A stretch of DNA of 64,000 nt from Nocardia blacklockiae. Its GTDB lineage: Bacteria; Actinomycetota; Actinomycetes; Mycobacteriales; Mycobacteriaceae. Below the pieces are notes generated by a model. The model was given only the letters and a program-made list of their open reading frames with translations, did no database searches and was not told the DNA's origin. Each line of letters begins with the position of its first letter. The first letter of the stretch is position 1. A program made the translations under genes and the position numbers. Positions 16,663 to 24,848 of the stretch are shown here, one piece after another. The stretch lies in contig NZ_JADLRJ010000015.1 in assembly GCF_015477355.1 (NCBI RefSeq), positions 94,148 through 158,147 of the forward strand. Direction: 5' to 3'.

Positions 16663-17625
16663 CTACTTCACGGTGAGCTGCAGGTGGATGGCGCCGTCGC
16701 CGGGGCCGGTCGCGGCCAGGGCGCTGGAGATCAGGCCGGAGAGGTCGATGCGGGGGACCACCGCGACGAGCGTGTCGACCAGTGGTTTCAGGATCGGCGC
16801 GAGCGGTGCGAGGTCGGGCCCGATCTCCTGGATCCAGCGGCCGAGGCGATCCACGAACGGCACGAGTCCGTTGTCCTCCACATACATTCGCGGCGCGTCG
16901 CCGGTGCGGAACAGGCGGCCGATGGCCTCGGCGATGTCGTCGACGCGGTGCCCGAAATCGATGAACGGCGGGGCGGCGGCGCTCATCGCGGGCCCGGCCT
17001 GGTCCATGCGGGGTGCGATGCCCTGCAGGTCGGCGAGCAGGCCGCCGATCGCGGGGGAGCGGCCGGCGAGCGCGGCGGCGAGCAGGTCCGTCGAACGGGA
17101 CAGTTCCGGGACGACGGTCTCGGTGCCGGTCAGTGCCGTGCTGAAGGTGTCGACCAGCGCGTTGGCGGCGGCCGGATCTATCTGTCCCAGTAGGCGGGTC
17201 GCGAGCCGGGCGAGCTCGGGGATCGACAGCGGCGGCCGGACCAGCGCGGTGTCGACCGTCTGGCCGTTCTCCAGGTAGCGCCCGCCGTCGCGCCGCGGCG
17301 CGAATTCGACGTAGGGCTCGCCGAGCCACGACAGGTTCTCGATGGTGACGACGCTGTCGGCGGGCACCCGGTACGGCGACCGGATGTCCATGACGACCGC
17401 CACCCCGGCGTCGGTGGTGTCCACGTCGGCGATCTCGCCGACTTCGATGCCGGTCAGCAGCACCGGCGAGCCGGCCCCGAGACTGCCGGAGTCGGGCAGG
17501 CGCAGGGTGACGGTGGTGTGGTGCGCGAACGGATCCGCCCGCACCACACCGAACGCCAGATAGGCCGAGCCGAGCACCGAGACCGCGGCGATGGCCCCCA
17601 GCGACAGCAGCGAGCGCGGCGTCAT
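16663..17625 (-). CDS. Mce-family protein, sixth of operon (MceF position)
   Basis: A 320-aa Mce protein with an N-terminal membrane anchor (about 8-28), the MlaD/Mce domain (TVTLRLPDSGSLGAGSPVLLTGIEVGEIADVDT, about 38-120) and a long helical C-terminal tail. The six Mce proteins are believed to form a hetero-hexameric tunnel that carries lipids across the periplasm to the YrbE permease. Its ATG overlaps the mceE stop as ATGA, so expression is translationally coupled. The tail is shorter than in many MceF proteins. Substrate unknown. Confidence 0.88.
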   Translation of the reverse strand: MTPRSLLSLGAIAAVSVLGSAYLAFGVVRADPFAHHTTVTLRLPDSGSLGAGSPVLLTGIEVGEIADVDTTDAGVAVVMDIRSPYRVPADSVVTIENLSWLGEPYVEFAPRRDGGRYLENGQTVDTALVRPPLSIPELARLATRLLGQIDPAAANALVDTFSTALTGTETVVPELSRSTDLLAAALAGRSPAIGGLLADLQGIAPRMDQAGPAMSAAAPPFIDFGHRVDDIAEAIGRLFRTGDAPRMYVEDNGLVPFVDRLGRWIQEIGPDLAPLAPILKPLVDTLVAVVPRIDLSGLISSALAATGPGDGAIHLQLTVK

Positions 17626-18680
17626 CGCACGACTCCGATCATGCGCAGGGTGCGCAGGATCCGCTCGGTCTGCTCGTCGGCGTCGGGCGGCGGCCCCTGC
17701 TCGGGGGTGACCGCGACGCGCCGCAGGTTCACCTTCGGCCCGTGCTCGACGAACGGGATAACCTTGTCGCGGATCAGCGCGACGAGCATGTTGAGATTCG
17801 ACGGCGCGTCCAGATCGAGCGGCCGCGCGGTGAAGGCCAGCGGCACGAACGCGCGCGCCGCGGCGTCGGCGGATTCGGCCAGCGGCGTGAGCCAGACGAC
17901 CGCGTGGGCGATCGGTGCCATCGCGCCGAGCACGCCGACGACGCCCACGATGGACGCCACCGCCGCCGAAACCTGTTCGACCGCAGGCTCTCCCAGCAGT
18001 TCGGCCAGGGTGTCGCCGCGCCGGTTGACCACGTCGGCGTCTGTGCCGAAGCCGTTGAGCAGCAGGTCGACCTGGTCGAGATTGCGGGCGAGGTCCTCGG
18101 CGTCCGCGCCGAGCACCTGGAAGATGTGCGCGGTCTCGGCCGGGTCCTCGGGCAGTACGCCGTTGAGCTGGGTCACCATGTCCTGCAGGTGGTTCACGGC
18201 GCCGCCCTGCACGAATGTCGCGATGCCCGCCAGGGTGTCCTCGACGCGCACCGCGGGCCGGGTCTGCCGGGCCGGGATGGTGTCGCCGTCGCGCAGCAGC
18301 CGCCCGAAGCCGTCCGGCGGCGTGGTGAGCGCGATGTGCAGGTCGCCGAGCAGCGTGTTCTGCCGCATGGCCGCCGTGGTGGTCGCGGGCAGCGCGACCG
18401 CGTCGTCGATCTCGGCCTCGACCACGACGTGATCGGCCCCCGCCGCCCGATCCCGCGGCGCGAGTTCGACTTTCGTCACCACGCCGATCTGCGCACCGTT
18501 CGCGACCACCTTCGCGCGCGACGGCAGGTTCAGCACATCGGTGAACTCGATCCGAATGTGGTAGGCGGGCCCCGCCACACCCGCCCCCGGCACCGGCAGC
18601 GTGGCCGGGTCGAAAGCGCATCCGCCGCAGACCAACCCGGTGGCCGTCACGAGAGCGGCGATCGCCGCGCGCCGCTTCAT
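17622..18680 (-). CDS. Mce-family lipoprotein (MceE position)
   Basis: A 352-aa Mce protein with a lipoprotein-type signal: MKRRAAIAALVTATGLVCGGC, with lipidation likely at the second cysteine (about 21). The -3 position is Cys rather than the usual Leu, so the lipobox (CGGC) is atypical. The Mce domain follows (HIRIEFTDVLNLPSRAKVVANGAQIGVVTKV) and then helical repeats. MceE proteins of actinobacterial operons are the lipid-anchored member (LprK-like). Start at ATG 18680 overlaps the mceD stop (ATGA). Confidence 0.88.
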   Translation of the reverse strand: MKRRAAIAALVTATGLVCGGCAFDPATLPVPGAGVAGPAYHIRIEFTDVLNLPSRAKVVANGAQIGVVTKVELAPRDRAAGADHVVVEAEIDDAVALPATTTAAMRQNTLLGDLHIALTTPPDGFGRLLRDGDTIPARQTRPAVRVEDTLAGIATFVQGGAVNHLQDMVTQLNGVLPEDPAETAHIFQVLGADAEDLARNLDQVDLLLNGFGTDADVVNRRGDTLAELLGEPAVEQVSAAVASIVGVVGVLGAMAPIAHAVVWLTPLAESADAAARAFVPLAFTARPLDLDAPSNLNMLVALIRDKVIPFVEHGPKVNLRRVAVTPEQGPPPDADEQTERILRTLRMIGVVR

Positions 18681-19825
18681 CGCGCACCTGCCAGGGCGAG
18701 AACGGTGCGGGCGAGGTCGAGGTGGGCGATGCCGTCCTTGCCGGTGCAATGACCCGGTAGTAAGGGTTCGACTGCGGCACAGAGTCTTTCGGCGTCCGGA
18801 GTGGGGACGGCGACGCGCGGCGGGGCGTAGGTGAGGCCGGGTGCGCCGGTGCGGGGGTTCAGGACCTCGGCGAACGCGCCCGTGATGACCGGCAGCATGT
18901 CGAGGATCTGGCGCAAGGTCGCGACGCCCGCGCCGACCAGGTGCAGCAACGGCACGCTCGCGTCCAGCAGCAGGAAGATCGGGTCGCCGAACATGGTGGT
19001 GATGTCGTTGAGCATCGGCAGCACGCGGCGGAAACTGTCGATGATGCCGACGGTTTCGCTGAACAGCTCGTCGTTCACCTGGTGCAGCACCGTCTCCAGG
19101 CGCAGCACCATGGCGTCGATGCTGTCCCAGTGCGCGGCGACGCTCTCGGCGAGCGCCGCCAGGCTGTCCACGACGCCCGCGAGGTGACCGATGGCGGCAT
19201 CGGGATGATCCAGTGCCGCACCGAGTTTGCCGACGATGGCGTTGAGCTGCGGTCCCGTGCCCGAGGTCGCCGCGTTCAGCTGTGTCACCAGCCGCCCGAT
19301 CGCGTCGTCGGAACCCGCTGCGGGACCGAGCAATTGCCGCGACAGCTCGGCCACCGCGCGCAGCGTCTCGGTGAGACTCTTGGGCGTCAGGGTTTTGGTG
19401 AGGCAGCGGGCGGGATCCCAGGTGTCACGCACCGTCCCGCTGTGTAATACGGCGAGATCGCGGTCGGTGGTGATGTTGCGCGACACGGTGGTGGCCGAGG
19501 CGTCGGCGAGTACCGGGTGCTCGGCGTCGACACTGAAATCGACTCGCACCCGGTCGTTCTCGGGCCGCACCGAGGTGACGGTGCCGACCGTGATGCCGCG
19601 CATGGTGACGTGGTTACCGGCGTAGAGCCCGATGCCGTCGGCCATGATGGCGCAGTACGACACGGTCCGGCGCAGCGGATCGGCCGCCACCACGTACCCG
19701 AGCGCGGCGAGCAGCACCAGCACGAGCGCGCCGACCACCGACATCGTCGTGCGCGACCCGGCCACCGCGCGCAGCCGCGCCGACGCCTCCCCACGCACCG
19801 GCCGCAGTCCTGGCAGCGCGCGCAT
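18677..19825 (-). CDS. Mce-family protein (MceD position)
   Basis: A 382-aa Mce protein: N-terminal membrane anchor (about 28-48), Mce domain with GIGLYAGNHVTMRGITVGTVTSVRPENDRVRVDFSVD (about 64-100), then a long helical region and a C-terminal segment containing PGLTYAPPRVAVPTPDAERLC. Its ATG at 19825 overlaps the mceC stop (TGATG). Part of the hexameric lipid-transfer assembly. The cargo is not indicated by the sequence. Confidence 0.88.
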   Translation of the reverse strand: MRALPGLRPVRGEASARLRAVAGSRTTMSVVGALVLVLLAALGYVVAADPLRRTVSYCAIMADGIGLYAGNHVTMRGITVGTVTSVRPENDRVRVDFSVDAEHPVLADASATTVSRNITTDRDLAVLHSGTVRDTWDPARCLTKTLTPKSLTETLRAVAELSRQLLGPAAGSDDAIGRLVTQLNAATSGTGPQLNAIVGKLGAALDHPDAAIGHLAGVVDSLAALAESVAAHWDSIDAMVLRLETVLHQVNDELFSETVGIIDSFRRVLPMLNDITTMFGDPIFLLLDASVPLLHLVGAGVATLRQILDMLPVITGAFAEVLNPRTGAPGLTYAPPRVAVPTPDAERLCAAVEPLLPGHCTGKDGIAHLDLARTVLALAGAR

Positions 19826-20868
19826 CAGCAGGCCTTTCCGGGTACGGGGACACAGAATTCGCCGACCAGCGCGGCGGGATCGACCGTCTCGCCGGGCACC
19901 TCCGCGCCGGGTTCGCCGACCTGCATCCCGCCCTCCGGCAGCGCCATGTCCCGCAGCTGCCCGGCGATGCCGTGCACGGAGTCGACCAGGGGCCCGAGCC
20001 GTTCGCCGAGCGTCTCGAGTTCGTCGACGGCGTCGGCGAGCTGACGGGCCATCGGTTTCAAGGTGCCCTCCCAGGACGGTTGCAGGGCGCCGACCCGGCC
20101 GAACACCGTGCGCAACAGCCGCACCGCCACCCGCACCTCGGCCCGCTTGTCGGTGAGCATGGTCTCGAGCAGGTTTATCTTCTCGATCATGCGGCGCAGC
20201 TGGCCCTTGCCGAGATCGACGACGCCGAGATACTCCGCCGCGATCGCCAGCGCCTTCGACACGTCGGCGCGCTGCTGGTTCAGGACGTCGACGAGATGCT
20301 CCGCGCCGCCGAGCATGTCGCGAATGCTGCCGGGCGCGCCGGTGAGGGCGTCGGCGAGCGCGGACACGTTGGCGCGCAACGTCTCTCCGTCGATGCCGCG
20401 CAGCGGGGCGTCGGCGTCCTGGAAGGTCTGCATCAGGCTGTAGGGCAGCCGCACCCGATCCGCCGGAATCGCGTTGTGTCCCAGCGGCTTCGTCCCGGCG
20501 GGGAAGACCGCGACGTAGTTGCCGCCGACGAGGGTGAGCATCCGGACGTCGAGGGTGGTCTCGTCGCCGAGGAAGACGTCGGCGTCGACGGTGAACCGCA
20601 TGAGCACCCGATCCGGGTGCAGCTCCAGCGATTTCACCGTGCCGACCGAGATGCCCGCGAGCCGCACCTCGTCGCCGGGCTTCACCGATTCGGCCTCCTC
20701 CAGGACGGCGAGGTAGGTGCGCTGGCCGAACGGCACCGCGTACAGCACGGCGACGGCCAGCAGCGCGAGCACCACCAGCACCGCGCCGAGCAGGCCCGTG
20801 CTCAGTTCGCGCCCGGCGGTGCCGCGCCGGGGAAGCAGCGGGCGCACCCGCGTGATCAGCGATTGCAT
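19825..20868 (-). CDS. Mce-family protein (MceC position)
   Basis: A 347-aa Mce protein with membrane anchor (about 28-48), Mce domain (YLAVLEEAESVKPGDEVRLAGISVGTVKSLELHPDRVLMRFTVD) and a helical tail with an acidic C-terminal part. Start set at ATG 20868 (MQSLITRVRPLL), which overlaps the mceB stop by 13 bp; an upstream in-frame start lies deep inside mceB. A short C-terminal Cys-containing end (FCVPVPGKAC) is typical for MceC. Confidence 0.87.
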   Translation of the reverse strand: MQSLITRVRPLLPRRGTAGRELSTGLLGAVLVVLALLAVAVLYAVPFGQRTYLAVLEEAESVKPGDEVRLAGISVGTVKSLELHPDRVLMRFTVDADVFLGDETTLDVRMLTLVGGNYVAVFPAGTKPLGHNAIPADRVRLPYSLMQTFQDADAPLRGIDGETLRANVSALADALTGAPGSIRDMLGGAEHLVDVLNQQRADVSKALAIAAEYLGVVDLGKGQLRRMIEKINLLETMLTDKRAEVRVAVRLLRTVFGRVGALQPSWEGTLKPMARQLADAVDELETLGERLGPLVDSVHGIAGQLRDMALPEGGMQVGEPGAEVPGETVDPAALVGEFCVPVPGKAC

Positions 20869-21863
20869 ATCGACACCCGTTGTCCGGCGATGAGTACCTC
20901 CAACGGCTGGGGCACGGCCGCGGTGCCCTTGCTGCACACCGGCGTCGAATCCGGAATGCGGTGCGGCAGCGAGGCATTGAGTGCGGCAAGCGCCGCGGGC
21001 AGCCGCCCGAGAATGTCGACGATCGCCGCCGGATCGGGGATCAGCCGCCGCAGGATGGCCTCGACGTCCGGATTGTCGTCCACGGTGAAACCCAGTGTGG
21101 CCAGCAGACTGTCGGCCGGCCGCAGCACCGGCGGCGCGGTGAGCGAGAAGTCGATCAGCCCGACGACGTTGCGCTGCAACGAATCGAAGATGTCGGCGAT
21201 ATTGGCGACCAGGGTGACCAGCGGCGCCGACCGGCCGCCGATCTTGTCGGAGATCTCGGACATGTTGCGTACCAGGGTGGTGATGACGTGCTGACGGTCG
21301 GTGACGTAACCGGCCAGCGCGCCGATCGCGTCGAGAGCGGGCCCGATGCCGCTGCCGTTGCCCTCGATCACCGCGAGCATGCTCTCGGTGAACCGGTTGA
21401 GCGTTTCCGGCGACAGCGTCGCCAGCACCGGCTTCAGGCCGTTGAACAGGCTGGTCACGTCGAACGAGGGCACGGTGTGCTCGGGGCCGACGGTGACGCC
21501 GGGCCCCAGCCGGGCACCGGGATCGGGCGGATGCTGGATGTCGACGTAGCGCTGCCCGATCAGGTTCTGGTAGCGGATTGCGAGCGTGCTGCGCTCGAAC
21601 AGCGGCGTCGCGGTGTCGAGGCGGAACCGCACCTCGGCCCGGTTGCCGTGCAGCGCGATCGTTTCCACCTTGCCGACCTGCACGCCGCGCAGCCGCACGT
21701 CGTCGCCGGTCCGCAGGCCGTTCACGTCGGTGAACACCGCGGTGCGGGTTTCGGTGCGGCCCGCCACCGGCCGCTGGATCGCCGTCACGACGGCGGCCAG
21801 CAGGAGCACCGTCGCGACGGTGAACAGCGCCAGTCGCCAGAGCGCGCCGCGCACGGTCGTCAT
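20856..21863 (-). CDS. Mce-family protein (MceB position)
   Basis: A 335-aa Mce protein. Membrane anchor about 10-30; Mce domain TRTAVFTDVNGLRTGDDVRLRGVQVGKVETIALHGNRAEVRFRLD (about 40-85) with YQNLIGQRYVDI; then helical repeats and a C-terminal pair of cysteines (PVCSKG and SICNR). Start overlaps the mceA stop (ATGA). Among the six, this one has the best-preserved Mce-domain motif. Confidence 0.89.
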   Translation of the reverse strand: MTTVRGALWRLALFTVATVLLLAAVVTAIQRPVAGRTETRTAVFTDVNGLRTGDDVRLRGVQVGKVETIALHGNRAEVRFRLDTATPLFERSTLAIRYQNLIGQRYVDIQHPPDPGARLGPGVTVGPEHTVPSFDVTSLFNGLKPVLATLSPETLNRFTESMLAVIEGNGSGIGPALDAIGALAGYVTDRQHVITTLVRNMSEISDKIGGRSAPLVTLVANIADIFDSLQRNVVGLIDFSLTAPPVLRPADSLLATLGFTVDDNPDVEAILRRLIPDPAAIVDILGRLPAALAALNASLPHRIPDSTPVCSKGTAAVPQPLEVLIAGQRVSICNR

Positions 21864-22906
21864 CGCCCGCCTCCGTTCGTCACCGGAATACCCAGCGGCA
21901 CCGCGAGTGCCGGGACACCTCGCAGGTCGACCTCGGCCTGGAGCACCGGGCCGTCGGGGGTGTCGGGCATGGCCGCGCGCCAGCGGTCCAGCATCTCGCG
22001 CAGCTCCGCGCCGGAGCGCTGCGGCGCGGGCACCAGCTGCGCCAGCAGCCGCAGCACCGGCACACCGAGCTCGGTGTAGCCCGCGAACGCGGTCTCCGCC
22101 TTCGTCAAAGTCTGTGTCACAGTGGGGAACAGCTGGTCGATGACCATCGCGATACCGGCGTCGACGCGGGCCCGGTCGGTGCGCAGCGTGTCGATGCGGT
22201 ACACCCGGTCCAGCACGTCGACGATCGAGTCGATGAACTGCCCGCCGCCGCCGAGGGTCGCCCCGAACCGGCCCAGCACCAGTGACGGCTGCACGTTCTG
22301 CACGTCGGTGACGGTGCGGGCGAGCACGACGACCGATTCCAGGAACGGCGTGAACGCCCGGGTCTCCGCGGCGAGTGTGGCCAGCAGCGTCGCCATCCGC
22401 GGCGTGAGCACGGCGTCACCGACCTGCGACAGGTTGCGGAGCAGGTGTCCCATGGTCGCGTCGTACACGGCGTCGGCGGCGGTCAGGTCGACCTCGGTGC
22501 CCGGCCGCAGCGGCGGCCCGCCCGGTCCGCGCCGCAGCTCGATCTCGCTGATGCCGAACAGGTTTCCCGCGGCGTAGTCCACCCGCAGGCTGGCATCCAG
22601 GCCGGGCAGCCGAAACCGGTCCAACTGTACGGTGATCCGCTGGGTGCCCCGCTCGGCCGGGCTGATCCCGGCGACGCGGCCGACCTGCACGCCGTCGAGG
22701 CGCACCGGCGTGCCCGCCACGATGCCGTCCCCGATCCGGCTGGTACGCACGGTGATTCGCAGTCCGTCGTCGCCGCGCTCGGCGCGGTACACCGCGGTCA
22801 CGAACACCGCGAGCACCGCCAGCACGATCGCCGTCACTCCGACCAGCAGCGCGCGCCGGCGATCGACGGTCACTCCCGGCATGGCATAGTTCGGCATCCG
22901 CGTCAC
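21860..22906 (-). CDS. Mce-family protein (MceA position)
   Basis: A 348-aa Mce protein and the first of six. Membrane anchor about residues 18-38, Mce domain (GLRITVRTSRIGDGIVAGTPVRLDGVQVGRVAGI), then DYAAGNLFGISEIELR and the helical tail. The GTG at 22906 overlaps the yrbEB stop (GTGA); an ATG three codons later (22897) is an alternative start. Shorter than MceA of mycobacterial mce1 or mce4, lacking a long C-terminal extension. Confidence 0.87.
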   Translation of the reverse strand: MTRMPNYAMPGVTVDRRRALLVGVTAIVLAVLAVFVTAVYRAERGDDGLRITVRTSRIGDGIVAGTPVRLDGVQVGRVAGISPAERGTQRITVQLDRFRLPGLDASLRVDYAAGNLFGISEIELRRGPGGPPLRPGTEVDLTAADAVYDATMGHLLRNLSQVGDAVLTPRMATLLATLAAETRAFTPFLESVVVLARTVTDVQNVQPSLVLGRFGATLGGGGQFIDSIVDVLDRVYRIDTLRTDRARVDAGIAMVIDQLFPTVTQTLTKAETAFAGYTELGVPVLRLLAQLVPAPQRSGAELREMLDRWRAAMPDTPDGPVLQAEVDLRGVPALAVPLGIPVTNGGGR

Positions 22907-23763
22907 CCCGTGAAGGTCACCGCGGAGCTGACGCCCCACAGCGCGATCGACAACACCATGTCCAGCGCGATGATCGCCACCGAGCTGGCCCGCACCGCGC
23001 GGCCGGACGCGATGCCCACGCCCTCCGGCCCGCCCGTGGCGAAGAATCCGTAGTAGGAGTGCACCAGGATGACGGTGGTGGCGAAGACGGCCACCTTGAT
23101 CACCGCCGCGATCACGTCGAATCCGGCCACGAACTGGAAGAAGTAGTGGTCGTAGACCCCGGCGGACTGGCCGTGCACCAGGGTGATCAGCCCGCGGCAG
23201 GACAGATACGACAGGATCAGCGCGATCAGGAAGGTCGGCACCATCGCGACCGCGCCCGCGATCACCCGCGTCGTCACCACGAACGGCACCGAGCGCAGAC
23301 CGAACGCCTCGAGCGCGTCGATCTCCTCGCTGATCCGCATCGAGCCGATCTCCGCGGTCATCCGGCAGCCCGCCTGCCCGGCGAACCCGACCGCCGCCGC
23401 GATCGGCGCCAGCTCCCGGGTGATGGCGTAGGCCGACACGATCCCGGTCACCGGGCCCATGCTCAAAATGTCCAGGGTGGCAAAGGATTCGATGCCCACC
23501 GAGGCGCCCATCACCAGCCCCAGCACGATCATCATCGGCACCGTGCCGCCGCCCACGATCACCGACCCGGCGCCCCACGTCATATTCGACACCGCGCGCA
23601 TCGTCTCGTCCCGGTAGCGGCGCAGGGTCAGCGGAATCGACGACAGCACTTGCCAAGTGAAGGCGAGGGCGAAGCCGATCGACTCCACCCGCCCCAGCCC
23701 GTAGCGCCGATACCACCGCGCCACCGCGGCGAAACCCCTTGGTGTGTAGGTGCTTACGGCCAT
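22903..23763 (-). CDS. YrbE/MlaE-family ABC permease, second subunit (YrbEB)
   Basis: A 286-aa integral membrane permease of the MlaE family with about five to six helices. Family motifs: SMGPVTGIVSAYAITRELAPIAAAVGFAGQAGCRMTAEIGSMRISEEIDALEAFG, including the conserved EEIDAL loop that contacts the ATPase. It starts within the yrbEA stop (TGATG) and overlaps mceA. The matching ATPase (MceG/MkL) is not encoded here; in actinobacteria it is normally at a separate locus. Confidence 0.93.
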   Translation of the reverse strand: MAVSTYTPRGFAAVARWYRRYGLGRVESIGFALAFTWQVLSSIPLTLRRYRDETMRAVSNMTWGAGSVIVGGGTVPMMIVLGLVMGASVGIESFATLDILSMGPVTGIVSAYAITRELAPIAAAVGFAGQAGCRMTAEIGSMRISEEIDALEAFGLRSVPFVVTTRVIAGAVAMVPTFLIALILSYLSCRGLITLVHGQSAGVYDHYFFQFVAGFDVIAAVIKVAVFATTVILVHSYYGFFATGGPEGVGIASGRAVRASSVAIIALDMVLSIALWGVSSAVTFTG

Positions 23764-24617
23764 CACGCCAGCCTCGTCGGGAGGAACATGGCGGTGATCT
23801 GTGTGATCACCAGGTTCACCAGCACGATCGCCACCACCGACAGCACCACCGCGGCATTCACCGCGTCGGCCACCCCGCGCGGGCCGCCGCGGGCCTCGAG
23901 TCCGCGCTGGCAGGCGATCACCACCACCAGGAACCCGAAGATCATCGCCTTCAGCAGCGAGATCCACACGTCGGTGAGCGTGGTGAACGAGCCGAAGGTG
24001 GCCCAGTAGCTACCGGGCGTGACATTCCGGCCGCCGATGGCGACCGCGTATCCGGCCAGCACGCCCACGACGATGATCAGCACGTTGAGCAGCGGCGCGA
24101 CCAGCAGCATGGCCACCGTGCGCGGGATGACCAGCCGGTGCACCGGGCTGATGCCCATGGTGTTCAGCGCGTCGATCTCCTCGCGGATGGTGCGCGCGCC
24201 CAGATCGGCGGCGATCGCGGCCGCACCCGCGCCGCCGAGCAGGAACCCCGTGGCCAGCGGCGCGCCCTGCTTGATGACCCCGAGCCCGCCGGTCGCGCCG
24301 AGCAGCGAGTCCGCGCCCAGGCTGTGCACGAGATTGCCGACCTGCACCGAGACGATGACGCCGAACGGGATCGCCATCAGCACCGCCGGGATCGCGGTCA
24401 CCGTCACCAGCCACCACGCCTGCAGCGCGGCCTCGCGCCACTGCAGCCGGCCGCGCAGCGTGTCGCCGAGGGCGCCGGTCACCGTTTCCTCGGCCATGCC
24501 CACAGCTCGCCCGAAGGTGCGCAGCGCCGCGATCAGGGTGTCGGAGACCGTGTCGCGCGCCACCCTGGTCAGGGAGCGGCCCGCGGTCGTCGCCCGGTTC
24601 GAATTCGTCACCGTCAC
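23763..24617 (-). CDS. YrbE/MlaE-family ABC permease, first subunit (YrbEA)
   Basis: A 284-aa permease, first gene of the mce operon. Contains GVIKQGAPLATGFLLGGAGAAAIAADLGARTIREEIDALNTMGISPVHRLVIPR, the MlaE signature with EEIDAL, and several hydrophobic segments. The start is GTG 24617; a second GTG two codons later is also possible. The 231-bp gap to the divergent organosulfur operon must hold the mce promoter and contains an 18-bp inverted repeat. Confidence 0.92.
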   Translation of the reverse strand: MTVTNSNRATTAGRSLTRVARDTVSDTLIAALRTFGRAVGMAEETVTGALGDTLRGRLQWREAALQAWWLVTVTAIPAVLMAIPFGVIVSVQVGNLVHSLGADSLLGATGGLGVIKQGAPLATGFLLGGAGAAAIAADLGARTIREEIDALNTMGISPVHRLVIPRTVAMLLVAPLLNVLIIVVGVLAGYAVAIGGRNVTPGSYWATFGSFTTLTDVWISLLKAMIFGFLVVVIACQRGLEARGGPRGVADAVNAAVVLSVVAIVLVNLVITQITAMFLPTRLA

Positions 24618-24657
24618 AGGAGCTTCCGATTTCGTTCGCTGTCACCGAATCGGTCCC

Positions 24658-24675
24658 GAGCCGATCGGTCGGCTC
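24658..24675. promoter_or_regulatory. Inverted repeat GAGCCGA-TCGG-TCGGCTC between mce and organosulfur operons
   Basis: Perfect 7-bp arms (24658-24664 and 24669-24675) around four bases, 41 bp upstream of yrbEA and 173 bp upstream of the acyl-CoA-dehydrogenase-like gene. Nearer to the mce operon, so it is more likely an operator for that. No further gene is visible in 24618-24848. Confidence 0.4.
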
Positions 24676-24848
24676 ATTGGTACGGCAGGATTCCTTTGAT
24701 CATGAACGGAACCGGGCAAGGCTGGGCAGATCCCCAACGCGAACGCGGCGAACCGCCGGGAAGTCACAACGGACCGGGCCGCGCGGGTGTTTCGATCGCG
24801 CTGCGCACAACCGGTGAACACACCGGGGATCGTGGGTGATGGTGAGGC

